From positions 65,798-120,983 of the forward strand of contig CAMFHP010000008.1 of NCBI GenBank assembly GCA_945952225.1: a stretch of 55,186 nt of DNA. Direction: 5' to 3'. Source of the stretch: an uncultured Myxococcaceae bacterium (GTDB lineage Bacteria > Myxococcota_A > Polyangia > Polyangiales > Ga0077539). Shown here piece after piece: positions 39,733-48,188 of the stretch. The position numbers and the translations under genes are program-made. Below the pieces are notes generated by a model. It ran no database searches, was not told where the DNA came from, and saw only the letters and a list, made by a program, of their open reading frames with translations. Every line of letters begins with the position of its first letter. The stretch's first letter is position 1.

Positions 39733-40188
39733 TCAGCCTCGCGTGGCGCGGCGCTTCAGGTCGCGCGTGCTGTCGTCGAGCACCTGCGCGTCGAAGGCGT
39801 AGGGCAGAAGCTCGGCGACGGTGACCACCCTGCGGACGCGTCCCTTCACGACGAGTCCCACGGGCATCGACTGCGTGAACTCCGCGAGGATCTGCCGACA
39901 CGCGCCGCAGGGGCTCCCGGGCTCGGGGCCTTCGGTGGCGATGGCGAGGGCCTTCCATCGCGCGGGCGCGGCGCCTTCGGAGATCGCGCGGGCGACGGTC
40001 GCCGCCTCGGCGCAGATGCACAGCGGGTACGAGGCGTTCTCGACGTTGCAGCCCGTGATGATGCCCTTCGCGGTGAGGAGCGCGGCGCCGACGTGGTAGT
40101 GCGAATACGGCGCGTGCGAGCGCTTGCGGGCCTTCTCGGCCTCGCGGGCCAGCGCGCGCCAGGTGCTCTCGGGAATGGGCTTCGTCAT
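39733..40188 (-). CDS. cdd: Cytidine deaminase
   Basis: This is a 151-residue enzyme that deaminates cytidine and deoxycytidine to uridine in pyrimidine salvage. The zinc ligands are Cys59 (CAE 59-61, with Glu61 catalytic), Cys94 and Cys97 (PCGACRQ). NVENASYP is the substrate loop. The length fits the short tetrameric type. Three bases separate it from the sigma-54 activator gene, so they probably share a transcript. GGATACTCC lies 12 bases before the ATG. Confidence 0.95.
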   Translation of the reverse strand: MTKPIPESTWRALAREAEKARKRSHAPYSHYHVGAALLTAKGIITGCNVENASYPLCICAEAATVARAISEGAAPARWKALAIATEGPEPGSPCGACRQILAEFTQSMPVGLVVKGRVRRVVTVAELLPYAFDAQVLDDSTRDLKRRATRG

Positions 40189-40237
40189 CGCAGGGACCGC
40201 GGAGTATCCACGGCGTCGCGCGGGCTGAGAAGCTCGT

Positions 40238-41392
40238 TCAGAGCCCCGCGGCCCCGAGCACGAGCACGCGCCGCGACTGCGGCGGAAGGCTCCACCGGCG
40301 CACGGAGTCTTCGTTGTCGTCGGTGACCATCACGAGCGCGCGCCGTCCGTCGGGCAGGCACGGGCCCAGGGCCATGCCCTCGTAGTTGCCGAGCAGCGGA
40401 TGGCGCTGCCCCGCCGACGTGGGAATCGCCGTGTCGCGCGGCAGCGTCGAGAGGTCGAGCACGAGGCGCTTGGGCACCGCGCGCACCGAGGCGTCGACGC
40501 GCTCGCGGGGATTGATTCCGTCGCCCTGCGAGAGGTCGCCGAGAAAGAGCCGGATGCAGTTGCCGCCCTCCCGGCGAAAGGTGCGTTCGAGCACGAGCAC
40601 GTGGTCGTTGGAGAGCGCCACCATCTCGGCCACGCCGGGATCGCTGCGCTGTCCGTCGCACCAGCAGTCGGGACCGAGTCGCCACACGCGCGAGCGCACC
40701 TCGCGGAGGTTCGCGTCGAGCTGCACCACGCGCACGACCCCCGCGGGATCACCGGGATGCGCGCGCTCCATCGCCACGGTGAGCGTCGATCCGTCGGGCG
40801 ATGCGGCGATGGCCTCGACGCCGCTGTTGTCACACATCGCGCCGAGCGTCGCGGGGAGCGGCAGCGCGCGCGTCCCCTGCCCCGGCGATGCGCCGGCCAT
40901 GAAGAGTCCGGCGCCGAAGCGGTCGTCTTCGTGCGAGACCACGAGCCCGCCCTGCCACACGGCGAGGCCTTCGAGCGAACTGAAGGGCGCCACGGCCCAC
41001 GGCGTCGTCGAGAACGTGAAGTGCGTGAAGCCCTCGTCGGGCGTGAGCGCCACCACCGCCGGATCGTTGTCGCGCACGGCGAGAAAGCGTCGGCTGGGCC
41101 CGTCCCACGTGAGGCCCGAGAGCATGTGCGCGAGCTCGCCCGCGGGCTCCGTCGCCGACACCACGGAGAACTCCAGCGAGCCGTGGTGCGGTTGTGCCGG
41201 GCAGCATCGCGCGGGGTCGTCGCAGCGCCACGGAACGTCGTCGTCGCGCACGGCGCAGAGCCCGCGGGGATCGGGCGACACACACGCGGCCACGGCGGGT
41301 TGCGGTGCCACGGGCGGCGACGGCGGCGGCGCGGGCGCATGGATGCACGCCGCGAGGGAGAGCGTCACGGCGAGGCGTAGGACCGGTCTCAT
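40238..41392 (-). CDS. Phytase-like esterase lipoprotein
   Basis: This encodes 384 residues. The lipoprotein signal ends LSLAAC (Cys16), followed by a Pro-rich linker and Cys-rich start (CVSPDPRGLCAV, then CDDPARCCP). The body matches the esterase-like/phytase-like propeller family: LSGLTWDGPSRRFLAVRDND, SSLEGLAVWQGGLVVSHEDD, GVEAIAASPDGSTL, GNYEGMALGPCLPDGRRALVMVTDDN. A periplasmic or surface phosphoesterase-like role is likely, but family members often lack proven activity. GCGGTACCGT lies 8 bases before the ATG. Confidence 0.82.
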   Translation of the reverse strand: MRPVLRLAVTLSLAACIHAPAPPPSPPVAPQPAVAACVSPDPRGLCAVRDDDVPWRCDDPARCCPAQPHHGSLEFSVVSATEPAGELAHMLSGLTWDGPSRRFLAVRDNDPAVVALTPDEGFTHFTFSTTPWAVAPFSSLEGLAVWQGGLVVSHEDDRFGAGLFMAGASPGQGTRALPLPATLGAMCDNSGVEAIAASPDGSTLTVAMERAHPGDPAGVVRVVQLDANLREVRSRVWRLGPDCWCDGQRSDPGVAEMVALSNDHVLVLERTFRREGGNCIRLFLGDLSQGDGINPRERVDASVRAVPKRLVLDLSTLPRDTAIPTSAGQRHPLLGNYEGMALGPCLPDGRRALVMVTDDNEDSVRRWSLPPQSRRVLVLGAAGL

Positions 41393-41400
41393 CGACGGGC

Positions 41401-41410
41401 ACGGTACCGC
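41401..41410 (-). promoter_or_regulatory. GCGGTACCGT element before phytase-like gene
   Basis: It ends 8 bases before the ATG at 41392 on the minus strand, again in leaderless -10 position. It lies in the 80-base divergent region with pgeF. Confidence 0.45.
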
Positions 41411-41456
41411 AGCGCGCGTCTGCGTCGGAGATTCGCGGAGGGCGCGCGGGCCCATG

Positions 41457-41462
41457 TACCGT
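41457..41462 (+). promoter_or_regulatory. TACCGT element before pgeF
   Basis: TACCGT ends 10 bases before the GTG at 41473, which supports that start over the GTG at 41461. Confidence 0.35.
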
Positions 41463-41472
41463 GCGCGCCGCC

Positions 41473-42240
41473 GTGTCCCACGAAGCCCTGCCGTCTGTGC
41501 TGCACTCACCCCTGCTCCGCGATCGCGGGGTTCGCCACGCGTTCTCGACCCGTCACGGCGGCGTGAGCGACGGACCGTTCACGTCGTTGAACCTCGGAGG
41601 CTCCGTCGGCGACGACCCTGCGCGTGTGGCGGAGAACACCGCGCGCTTCGCGACGGCGCTCGGGTGCGATGCCGCGCGGCTCTACCAGACCTCGCAGGTG
41701 CACGGCGCGACCGTGTGGACCCCATCGCCCCACGACACCCCCGCGACCGCGCGCGCCGTCGACGCCGATGCGCTCGTGGCGCGGCGACCGGGAGACGCCG
41801 TGGCCGTGCGCGTGGCGGACTGTGTGCCCGTTCTGCTCGCGTCGCCCGAGACCGGCGTGGTGGCCGCGGTGCATGCGGGCTGGCGCGGCGTCGCGGCGCG
41901 CATCGTGGCGCGGGCGCTCGACGCGATGAACGTTCCCGCGGAGTCGGTGATCGCCGCGGTGGGGCCCTCGATCGGGCCGTGCTGCTTCGAGGTGGGACCC
42001 GAGGTGGCCGCGCAGATCGGCGACGTGGGCGGTCCCGGGGTGGTGCTCGAACAGCCCGACGGGCGCAATCCCCACGCGGACCTGTGGCGCGCGGTGGCCT
42101 GGCAGCTCGCGGAGTCTGGGGTGCGCGAGGTCGACGTGCTCCGTCGGTGCACGCGCTGCGAGCCCGCGTGGTTCTTCTCGTTCCGCCGTGACGGGGCGCG
42201 GAGCGGACGCATGGTCGGCGCGATCGTCGCGGGCCGGTGA
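41473..42240 (+). CDS. pgeF: Laccase-domain (YfiH/PgeF) protein
   Basis: This is a 255-residue cytoplasmic protein of the DUF152/YfiH family. Members hydrolyse or phosphorolyse purine nucleosides, and E. coli YfiH (PgeF) edits peptidoglycan precursors. The zinc-site segments are SQVHGATV, DADALV followed by ADCVPVLLA, and AVHAGWRGV, followed by IGPCCFEVG. The family also has a late RCTRCEPAWFFSFRRDG, present here. The start GTG at 41473 is the first after a TACCGT element; a GTG at 41461 would add four residues. The 128 bases after it lead to the kinase gene. Confidence 0.93.
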   Translation: MSHEALPSVLHSPLLRDRGVRHAFSTRHGGVSDGPFTSLNLGGSVGDDPARVAENTARFATALGCDAARLYQTSQVHGATVWTPSPHDTPATARAVDADALVARRPGDAVAVRVADCVPVLLASPETGVVAAVHAGWRGVAARIVARALDAMNVPAESVIAAVGPSIGPCCFEVGPEVAAQIGDVGGPGVVLEQPDGRNPHADLWRAVAWQLAESGVREVDVLRRCTRCEPAWFFSFRRDGARSGRMVGAIVAGR

Positions 42241-42263
42241 CGCGAAGCGACGGGACGTACGTC

Positions 42264-42269
42264 TAGGGT
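42264..42269 (+). promoter_or_regulatory. TAGGGT promoter-like element upstream of kinase gene
   Basis: TAGGGT is the same hexamer as before the propeller gene at 8901-8906. Here it would give a leader of about 95 bases for the kinase gene. Confidence 0.25.
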
Positions 42270-42368
42270 CTCCGTCGTGCCCTCGCGCGGCGCGCGCAGC
42301 GGAGCACGCATCGAACGCTTGTGGCGCCGGTGTGACCGATGGTACCTGCTCTGATTCACGAGCCCGCG

Positions 42369-44594
42369 ATGCGAACCTGCCCCCTCTGCGCAGCGCGCTA
42401 CGAAGCCCCCGCGCAGTACTGCCAGGTCGATGGGGCCTCGCTGGTGGTCGACGCGCCGCCGACGGACCCGTACCTCGGCAAGAAGATCCTCAACCAGTTT
42501 CGCCTCGACCGCATCGTGGGCAGCGGCGGCATGGGCGTCGTGTATGAGGGCCTCGACGAGGGGCTCAACCGACGCGTGGCGGTGAAGATCCTCCACCGCG
42601 ACCTGGTGACGAACAAAGACATCGTGCAGCGCTTCCACCGCGAGGCGCAGATCGCACACCAGCTCGATCACCCGGGCATCGTGCGCGTGGTGCTCTTCGG
42701 CCAGCTCCCCGACGGCAACCTCTACCTGGTGCTGGAGTTCCTCGAAGGCCCGACGCTCCTCGAAGCGCTGGAGCGCGACGGACATTTCGCAGCGCCGCGG
42801 GCCGTGAAGATCATGGCCGACATCGCCGACGCCGTGGGCTACACGCACGCCCGCGGCATCGTTCACCGCGATGTGAAGCCCGAGAACATCATCCTCACGC
42901 GCCGCGGTGACGACCCCGAGTACCCGAAGCTGCTCGACTTCGGCATCGCCAAATCGCTCATGGGCGCGGGGTCGTTCGTCACGCAGTCGGGGCTGATCTT
43001 CGGCACCGCGCGGTACATCTCCCCCGAGGGCGCGTCGGGCGAGCCCGTCGACAAGCGCAGCGACGTGTACTCGCTCGGCGTCATGGCCTACCAGCTCTTC
43101 ACGGGCCACACGCCCTTCGAGAGCGAGGAGCCCATGCAGCTCCTGCTGAAGCACATTCACGAGGCCGCGCCGCCGATGCGCCACCACCGCCCCGACCTGG
43201 TGATCGCGCCGGAGCTCGAAGCCGTGGTGATGCGCACGCTCGCGAAGAACCCCGACGCGCGCTTCGACGACGGACACGCCTTCGCGAAGGCCCTCCGTGA
43301 TGCCGCGTCGGCCTCGGGCGTCGACGTGCGCGCGCTCTCGGCGGCCTCGGCCTCGGCGACCTTCACGGGAACGCCCGTCGCCGTGTCGGCGGTGAGCTCG
43401 GTGCTCTCGACGCTCGATGACGGCGCGATGCGCGCGGCGCCCACCTCGTCGACGCCGCCGCAGCCCGTGGCACCTGCGCTCGAGAGCTCGAAGCCCGCCG
43501 TGCCCGTCTCCGCGGTGGAGTCGTCGGGCGTCGCCCGCGTGCGCACGGTGACGCGCCCCGCGGATCGCAACGACGCGCGCGCTTCGACGCCGCCGGTGCA
43601 GCCCGCGGGTGTGGTGGGCGGGGTCGCGGTGGTGACGCACGGAACGCTGCCGCCGCCGAACCTTCCGCCGCGCATGGAGCTCCCCGCGGTGGCCCCTCCC
43701 GCGGAGCCCACGCGCCGCGAGGTGTCGGTGGCGAGCACGGTGGCGATGACGCGCTCCGAGGTCGACGACGCGATCGACCTCGACGAGTTCCCGGTGGTGC
43801 CGCGGCGGGGAAACACGAAGCGCACGCTCGGCGTGATCGCGGCCTCGGTGATCGTGACGGTGGCGCTGGCCTTCGGGGCGGCGTGGTTCTTCCGCATGCT
43901 GCCCGCGCAGCGCCGCGACGACGAGATCGCCTCGCTGCTCCGCCGCTCGCAGGACGCCTTCGAACTCGGCAACTACGTGCACGCGGGCAACGGCAACGAC
44001 GTCGAAGACCTCACCGACGCGGTGCTCGCGCTCGACCCGCGCAACCCGCGTGCGCCGCAGCTCCGACGCGCCGCCGCGACGCGCCTCAAGGCGGGCTCCG
44101 ACGCCGAGCGCATGGCCGGACACCCGGAGCGCGCGGTGACCCTTCTGCAAGACGCGCTGCGCCTCGTCGACGACCCCACGCTCCGCGACGAGCTCGCCGC
44201 CACGCAGCGCGAGGTCGAGGCCCAGCGCGCGGCCGCGGAACGTCCGACGGTGCCCAACCGCCCGACGCCGCGTCCGACACCGCGCCCGACGCCGCACGAC
44301 CCGACGCTCGACCATCCCGCGCAGCCCGTGGTGCCGCTGAACCCGCCGATCGCGCCCGCGCCCGACACGCAGCCCACACAACCGACGCAGCCCGCGCAGC
44401 AGCCCACGCAGCCCGCGACGGGACACAGCACGCGCCGCCCGCCCAACGGCGGCACCGTGGTGCAGACGCCCGTCGACGACAACCGCATCGTGATTCCGCC
44501 GGAGCAGCCTCCGCGACGTGTTCCGGTGTTCGGCGATCCGAACAACAACGGCGGCGACGGCGACGACTCGCAGGGCGGCACCGCGGCGTTCTGA
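42369..44594 (+). CDS. Transmembrane Ser/Thr protein kinase with N-terminal Cys motif
   Basis: This encodes 741 residues. An N-terminal zinc-ribbon-like CPLC (Cys4, Cys7) with Cys18 precedes the kinase domain (about 45-310): GSGGMGVVYE 51-60, catalytic Lys73, HRDVKPEN 166-173, DFG 190-192 and SPEG at 219-222 in place of APE. All key residues are kept. A Ser/Thr/Ala/Pro-rich linker leads to a membrane helix at about 490-512. A TPR-like exterior (YVHAGNGNDVEDLTDAVLALDP) and a Thr/Pro-rich tail follow. The ATG at 42369 is chosen because it starts the zinc ribbon; an in-frame ATG at 42339 would add ten residues. Confidence 0.94.
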   Translation: MRTCPLCAARYEAPAQYCQVDGASLVVDAPPTDPYLGKKILNQFRLDRIVGSGGMGVVYEGLDEGLNRRVAVKILHRDLVTNKDIVQRFHREAQIAHQLDHPGIVRVVLFGQLPDGNLYLVLEFLEGPTLLEALERDGHFAAPRAVKIMADIADAVGYTHARGIVHRDVKPENIILTRRGDDPEYPKLLDFGIAKSLMGAGSFVTQSGLIFGTARYISPEGASGEPVDKRSDVYSLGVMAYQLFTGHTPFESEEPMQLLLKHIHEAAPPMRHHRPDLVIAPELEAVVMRTLAKNPDARFDDGHAFAKALRDAASASGVDVRALSAASASATFTGTPVAVSAVSSVLSTLDDGAMRAAPTSSTPPQPVAPALESSKPAVPVSAVESSGVARVRTVTRPADRNDARASTPPVQPAGVVGGVAVVTHGTLPPPNLPPRMELPAVAPPAEPTRREVSVASTVAMTRSEVDDAIDLDEFPVVPRRGNTKRTLGVIAASVIVTVALAFGAAWFFRMLPAQRRDDEIASLLRRSQDAFELGNYVHAGNGNDVEDLTDAVLALDPRNPRAPQLRRAAATRLKAGSDAERMAGHPERAVTLLQDALRLVDDPTLRDELAATQREVEAQRAAAERPTVPNRPTPRPTPRPTPHDPTLDHPAQPVVPLNPPIAPAPDTQPTQPTQPAQQPTQPATGHSTRRPPNGGTVVQTPVDDNRIVIPPEQPPRRVPVFGDPNNNGGDGDDSQGGTAAF

Positions 44595-44625
44595 ACGCGC
44601 GCGCCCCGCGGTGCCGAAGTGCCCG

Positions 44626-45522
44626 CTACGTCCCGCGTCCGTCGTCGTGCGGAAGCATCGACGCGCCGAGCACCACGGCCCCGAGCAGCAGCGCCAGCGT
44701 GAGCACCGCCGTCGCAGGAACGCTCGCCATCGCGGCCACCGGAAGCACCACGAGCGACGCGGCGCCGACGATGCGTCCGTAGCGTGTGCGCGGCGCCACC
44801 GAGCCCAGCAGCGCCGCGAGCGGGAGCACCTGCGACGCGGCCGTTCCCCACGAAGACACGTACGCGCCGACGAGCGCGAGGCACACCGCGAGCCCCACCG
44901 CGATGCCGCCGAGGGCCGCCACCACGCGCTCCGCACGACGGCGCGGCGACCACGCCACCACCGTGAGCGCGAGCGCGGTCAGCGCCACGGAGAGCAGCGC
45001 ACTGCCACGCGGCGACGGCGGGGATGGCAGCCGTGAGAGCACGGGGCCCGGCGCGCGCTCGTGGCTCACACACGGGACCTCGTCGTCGGGCTCGTCGGGG
45101 CAGGTCCATCCGACGGGCGTGGCGTCGAGCCAGGCGCGCGGAACGGTCACCACGCGACGCGCGGGCGCCGACAGCGGAACCACCGCAGGCCACGCCGTGT
45201 GGAACATCGTCGGCAACGGGATCGCTCGCGACACGCGCGCCACGAGCCGCACGCGCTCGGCACTCCCCGCGGGGAGCGCGCACTGCCATCCCCGCGGGCT
45301 CCACGTCACCGCGAGCGCGTGGGCATCACCGAGCGCGTACACCACGGGCCGCGACGCGCGCGTGAGCGTCGCCGGGAGGAGCGCCGTGTCGCCGTCGCGA
45401 CGGCTGTACACCGCGCGCACGGTGACCACCTCGGTGAGCGGCTGCGTCTGCGCGAGGCTGTACTCCTCGAACACCTCGACGGGCGCCGCGAGCACGAGCG
45501 GAAGGAGCGCCGTGGAGAACAC
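44626..45522 (-). CDS. Membrane protein, unknown function
   Basis: This encodes 298 residues. An N-terminal hydrophobic start (FSTALLPLVLAAPVEV) is followed by a beta-rich exterior part (about 20-175, with two Cys in TCPDEPDDEVPC). Four or five hydrophobic helices fill the C-terminal half (LLSVALTALALTVVAW, ALGGIAVGLAVCLALVGAYV, a third around SQVLPLAALLGSVA, and a last pair). It is the last gene of the minus-strand operon, 3 bases after the diiron oxidase-like gene, so it may export, anchor or protect the product. No family is recognised. Confidence 0.7.
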   Translation of the reverse strand: MFSTALLPLVLAAPVEVFEEYSLAQTQPLTEVVTVRAVYSRRDGDTALLPATLTRASRPVVYALGDAHALAVTWSPRGWQCALPAGSAERVRLVARVSRAIPLPTMFHTAWPAVVPLSAPARRVVTVPRAWLDATPVGWTCPDEPDDEVPCVSHERAPGPVLSRLPSPPSPRGSALLSVALTALALTVVAWSPRRRAERVVAALGGIAVGLAVCLALVGAYVSSWGTAASQVLPLAALLGSVAPRTRYGRIVGAASLVVLPVAAMASVPATAVLTLALLLGAVVLGASMLPHDDGRGT

Positions 45523-45525
45523 CCG

Positions 45526-46257
45526 TCACACCCCTTCGAGGTGCCATCCCTCGGCGAGGCTGTGCGGGCCGCGCACCTCGCGGAAGGCCCTGCGCGACCG
45601 CGCGCGGAAGAGGTCTTCGTACATCCGAAGAAAGACGTACGCGCCGAGTTCGAGCCCCTGCGCGACCTGGTACGCGTGGCGCGGATGCGCCGCCGACGGA
45701 GCCTCGACCACGCGGTAGAAGCCCTCGGCGTGCGACACGTCGAGCACCTCGTGGGTGCTGTAGTGCACGAGGTCGTCGCGGGTGAGCCATCGCCGCGCCA
45801 CGATCGCGCGGCCGATGCGCGACGAGATGCCCGCGAAGAGGTCCTCGATCATGCCCAGCGCGGCGAGTCCCGTGTAGCAGTCGTCGTTCATGCACAGGCC
45901 GCCGAGCACGGTGTTGAACGCGCGCACCTCGGGCCAGAGCGCGCGGCGGTCGATCTCTGCGGGCGTCACGCCAAAGCGCGCGAGCAGCGCCAGGAAGGTG
46001 CGCTCGTGCGAGAGCGAGAGGTTCCCGTCGCCGTGCTCGTCGCCCACGTTTTCGAGGAGCGAGAGCCGCTGCTCGGGACGCGGCATGCGCCCCGCCAGCA
46101 CCGCCATCGGACGCGAGAAGAACACCACCGCGAAGAGAAACTGGATCTGCGTCTCGACGAAGTCGTCGCGGGTCATCGTTCCGTCTTCGAGGGCCGTGAA
46201 GTACGGGTTCACCTCGACGCCGCAGCGCGCCTTGATCGCAGCGATCGTGTCTCTCAT
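45526..46257 (-). CDS. Haem-oxygenase-like diiron oxidase (HDO) family enzyme
   Basis: This is a 243-residue all-helical cytoplasmic enzyme of the iron-containing redox/TenA-PqqC-like fold. The expected ligand set is complete: Glu69, His75 (ENVGDEH), Glu138 (GMIEDL) and H169-x3-D173-x2-H176 (HEVLDVSH). Characterised relatives oxidise fatty acids (UndA), amino-acid side chains, or their own residues in PABA synthesis (CADD). The substrate here is unknown. It lies 52 bases after the GNAT gene and 3 bases before the membrane-protein gene, so it probably belongs to the DUF3419-GNAT unit. The ATG at 46257 is the only good start. Confidence 0.85.
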   Translation of the reverse strand: MRDTIAAIKARCGVEVNPYFTALEDGTMTRDDFVETQIQFLFAVVFFSRPMAVLAGRMPRPEQRLSLLENVGDEHGDGNLSLSHERTFLALLARFGVTPAEIDRRALWPEVRAFNTVLGGLCMNDDCYTGLAALGMIEDLFAGISSRIGRAIVARRWLTRDDLVHYSTHEVLDVSHAEGFYRVVEAPSAAHPRHAYQVAQGLELGAYVFLRMYEDLFRARSRRAFREVRGPHSLAEGWHLEGV

Positions 46258-46309
46258 GGGCCGCAACGTGTACACCGCGGCGGCACGTCGGCGCGATGGG
46301 TGTGTGCGG

Positions 46310-47233
46310 TCAGATTTCCGACGTGGCGAGGTGCACCCACGGAGGGTTCCACGGACGCGCCAGACGCAACGCATACACCGTGCACACGGCGCCCTCGTCG
46401 ATGCCCTGCGCGCGGAGCCACGCGAGTTGCGGCGCGAGGCGCGTGTCGAGGGCGAAGCACGTGGTGACGTCTCCATCGCCCGCGTCGGTGAGCGCGCGGC
46501 CGCAGTCACGGAGGTAGCGGCCCAGCGAAGGTCCCCACGACGAGGGTCCCCGCGCGAGGTGCACGAGGGGCCACGGAGCGCCCGTCGAGACGAGGCGGAG
46601 GTCCTTGCGTCCCGCCGTGTCGGTGATGCCGGGACCGCGGCACGTGCGCGCCACATCGGGGCTCAGGTCGAGGCCCACACCGGGCCCCACCGCGGGGCAC
46701 GGCGCGGGGTCGAGCGCGGCGAGCGCGTGGGCCTTCACGAACGCGAGCGAGAGCGTCGCCGTGGGGGTCAGGAGCCGTCCCGCGTGGGCGCCGCGCATGG
46801 AGCGGGTGACGTCACCGCGCGCGTCGCGCATCGCCGCGGCCCACGCGATGCGCCAGCGCCAGAGCGATCGGTCCGTGGCCGCGCGACGGAGCGCTTCGAG
46901 GGCCATGCGACGCGCGAGTCCGGTGCCGCGGTGCGAGGGGGCCACCTTGAGGTCGCAGAGGTACGCGGTGGGCCTCCGTCGGTCGCCGTCGAGCGCGTCG
47001 CGAAACACGCCGCACATCGCGCCCACCACACGATCGCCGTCGAGCGCGAGAAGGAAGCGCGGATCGCCGAGGCCCGAGAAGAACGGGTGGTAGCGCGCGC
47101 CGTGGTCGATGAAGAAGCGGTCGGCGCCGTCGCCGATGGGGTACGTCACCGCGGCTTCGAGCGCCGCGAGCTGCGCGGCCCACGGGGCGAGTCCGTCGGC
47201 GTCGACGAGGCGCAGCGTGATGCGCTCAGACAC
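46310..47233 (-). CDS. GNAT-family N-acyltransferase
   Basis: This encodes 307 residues. The acetyl-CoA-binding core is at about 65-115: YLCDLKVAPSHRGTGLARRMALEAL, with the R/H-x-G-x-G/A motif HRGTGLA. The C-terminal about 180 residues form a second, less typical domain that could be another GNAT-like half. The acceptor is unknown. It overlaps the DUF3419 gene by 8 bases, so the two are translated together, which suggests an amino group created by one enzyme is acylated by the other; that link is inference. Confidence 0.82.
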   Translation of the reverse strand: MSERITLRLVDADGLAPWAAQLAALEAAVTYPIGDGADRFFIDHGARYHPFFSGLGDPRFLLALDGDRVVGAMCGVFRDALDGDRRRPTAYLCDLKVAPSHRGTGLARRMALEALRRAATDRSLWRWRIAWAAAMRDARGDVTRSMRGAHAGRLLTPTATLSLAFVKAHALAALDPAPCPAVGPGVGLDLSPDVARTCRGPGITDTAGRKDLRLVSTGAPWPLVHLARGPSSWGPSLGRYLRDCGRALTDAGDGDVTTCFALDTRLAPQLAWLRAQGIDEGAVCTVYALRLARPWNPPWVHLATSEI

Positions 47234-48164
47234 GGAAGCCCACCTCGATGCGGTTGTAGAAGAGGCTCCGATCGCGCGCGGCGAGGTCGCGGCCGAGGGC
47301 GTCGTCGAAGCGCACCGCGTCGCCGAAGAAGCGCCGCACGTCGCGGGTGTTGTTGAGCTGACGGATCAGCACGCAGCTCCCCGGACGCATCGCGCGCAAC
47401 AGCCTCGACGACCAGTCGGCCACGAGCATGTCGTCGCCCCAGTCGAACACGTTGGAGAGCGAGTACACGTCGAAGCGGTCGAGGTCGCGCACGGCGTCGA
47501 GCGATCCCTCGACGAGCGCGAGGCGGTCACCGGGGTCGTGGTGCACGTACGCAGGCGCCGCGCGGTAGCGCCCGAGGAGCACGTGCTGGAGAAAGGGGTT
47601 CTCGCGCGCGTCGTCGCGACGGAGGCCGCGCTCGAACACGTCACGAAAATAGCCGGGGTACGAGCCCGGCGCAGCGTGCTGCGTGGCCGCGGGGCCGAAC
47701 ATCGTGTGCAGCAGCGCGTCGGAGAAGGGCAGCGCGAAGGCCGCGTCCCAGTACCGTGACGCGCGCATCGTCGCGACGAGCGCGTCGCCGCTCCCCTCGC
47801 CCGCGAAGAAGGCTTCGAGCGTCTCGCGCGGGCAGACGAACTCCTCGATCAGCGCGCGCAGCGTGCGAAAGAGCCCTTCGAACTCGCCGCACTGGTTGAG
47901 CCCCGCGCGCGCGTCGGTGCCCACGTTGAGCGCCGCGAGGTCACCGCACGCAGCGGCCGTGGCCTTGGCCTCGACGTGCGCGAGCTGCGTGGGATTGAAG
48001 TCGAAGGCCGTCACGCGGAGCGACGGATCGTGCGCGAGGAGCGTGAGCGCGGTGCACCCGCCCGAGGCCACGGTGAGCACCTCACGGGCGAGCGTGCGCA
48101 CGGTGAGAACGCGCTCCAGCGAAGGGTCTTCGCGCACGACGGCGAACTTCAGCGGCGGGGTCAT
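47226..48164 (-). CDS. DUF3419 protein, BtaA-like 3-amino-3-carboxypropyl transferase
   Basis: This encodes 312 residues, a class I SAM-dependent enzyme. VLTVASGGCTALTLL (about residues 29-43) is motif I, and TAFDFNPTQLAHVEAK (about 52-67) matches the D-NP-Q--L--LK signature of DUF3419/BtaA. BtaA moves the aminocarboxypropyl group of SAM to diacylglycerol in betaine-lipid synthesis, while other members have unknown acceptors. A BtaB-like N-methyltransferase is not present nearby, so a betaine lipid is not certain. It starts 24 bases after the solenoid-propeller gene of the MoxR cluster, so it may be on the same transcript. Confidence 0.85.
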   Translation of the reverse strand: MTPPLKFAVVREDPSLERVLTVRTLAREVLTVASGGCTALTLLAHDPSLRVTAFDFNPTQLAHVEAKATAAACGDLAALNVGTDARAGLNQCGEFEGLFRTLRALIEEFVCPRETLEAFFAGEGSGDALVATMRASRYWDAAFALPFSDALLHTMFGPAATQHAAPGSYPGYFRDVFERGLRRDDARENPFLQHVLLGRYRAAPAYVHHDPGDRLALVEGSLDAVRDLDRFDVYSLSNVFDWGDDMLVADWSSRLLRAMRPGSCVLIRQLNNTRDVRRFFGDAVRFDDALGRDLAARDRSLFYNRIEVGFRV

Positions 48165-48188
48165 CGGCGCGGAGGATACCGACGCGGA

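Noticed and set aside
41682-44936. A 1084-codon minus-strand open frame opposite pgeF and the kinase
   Set aside because: It spans two well-supported plus-strand genes and their gap, and is Arg/Ser/His-rich without motifs.
46310-48164. An acyl-homoserine-lactone synthase unit
   Set aside because: The GNAT lacks LuxI-type motifs and the partner is a DUF3419 protein, so quorum-signal synthesis is not supported.
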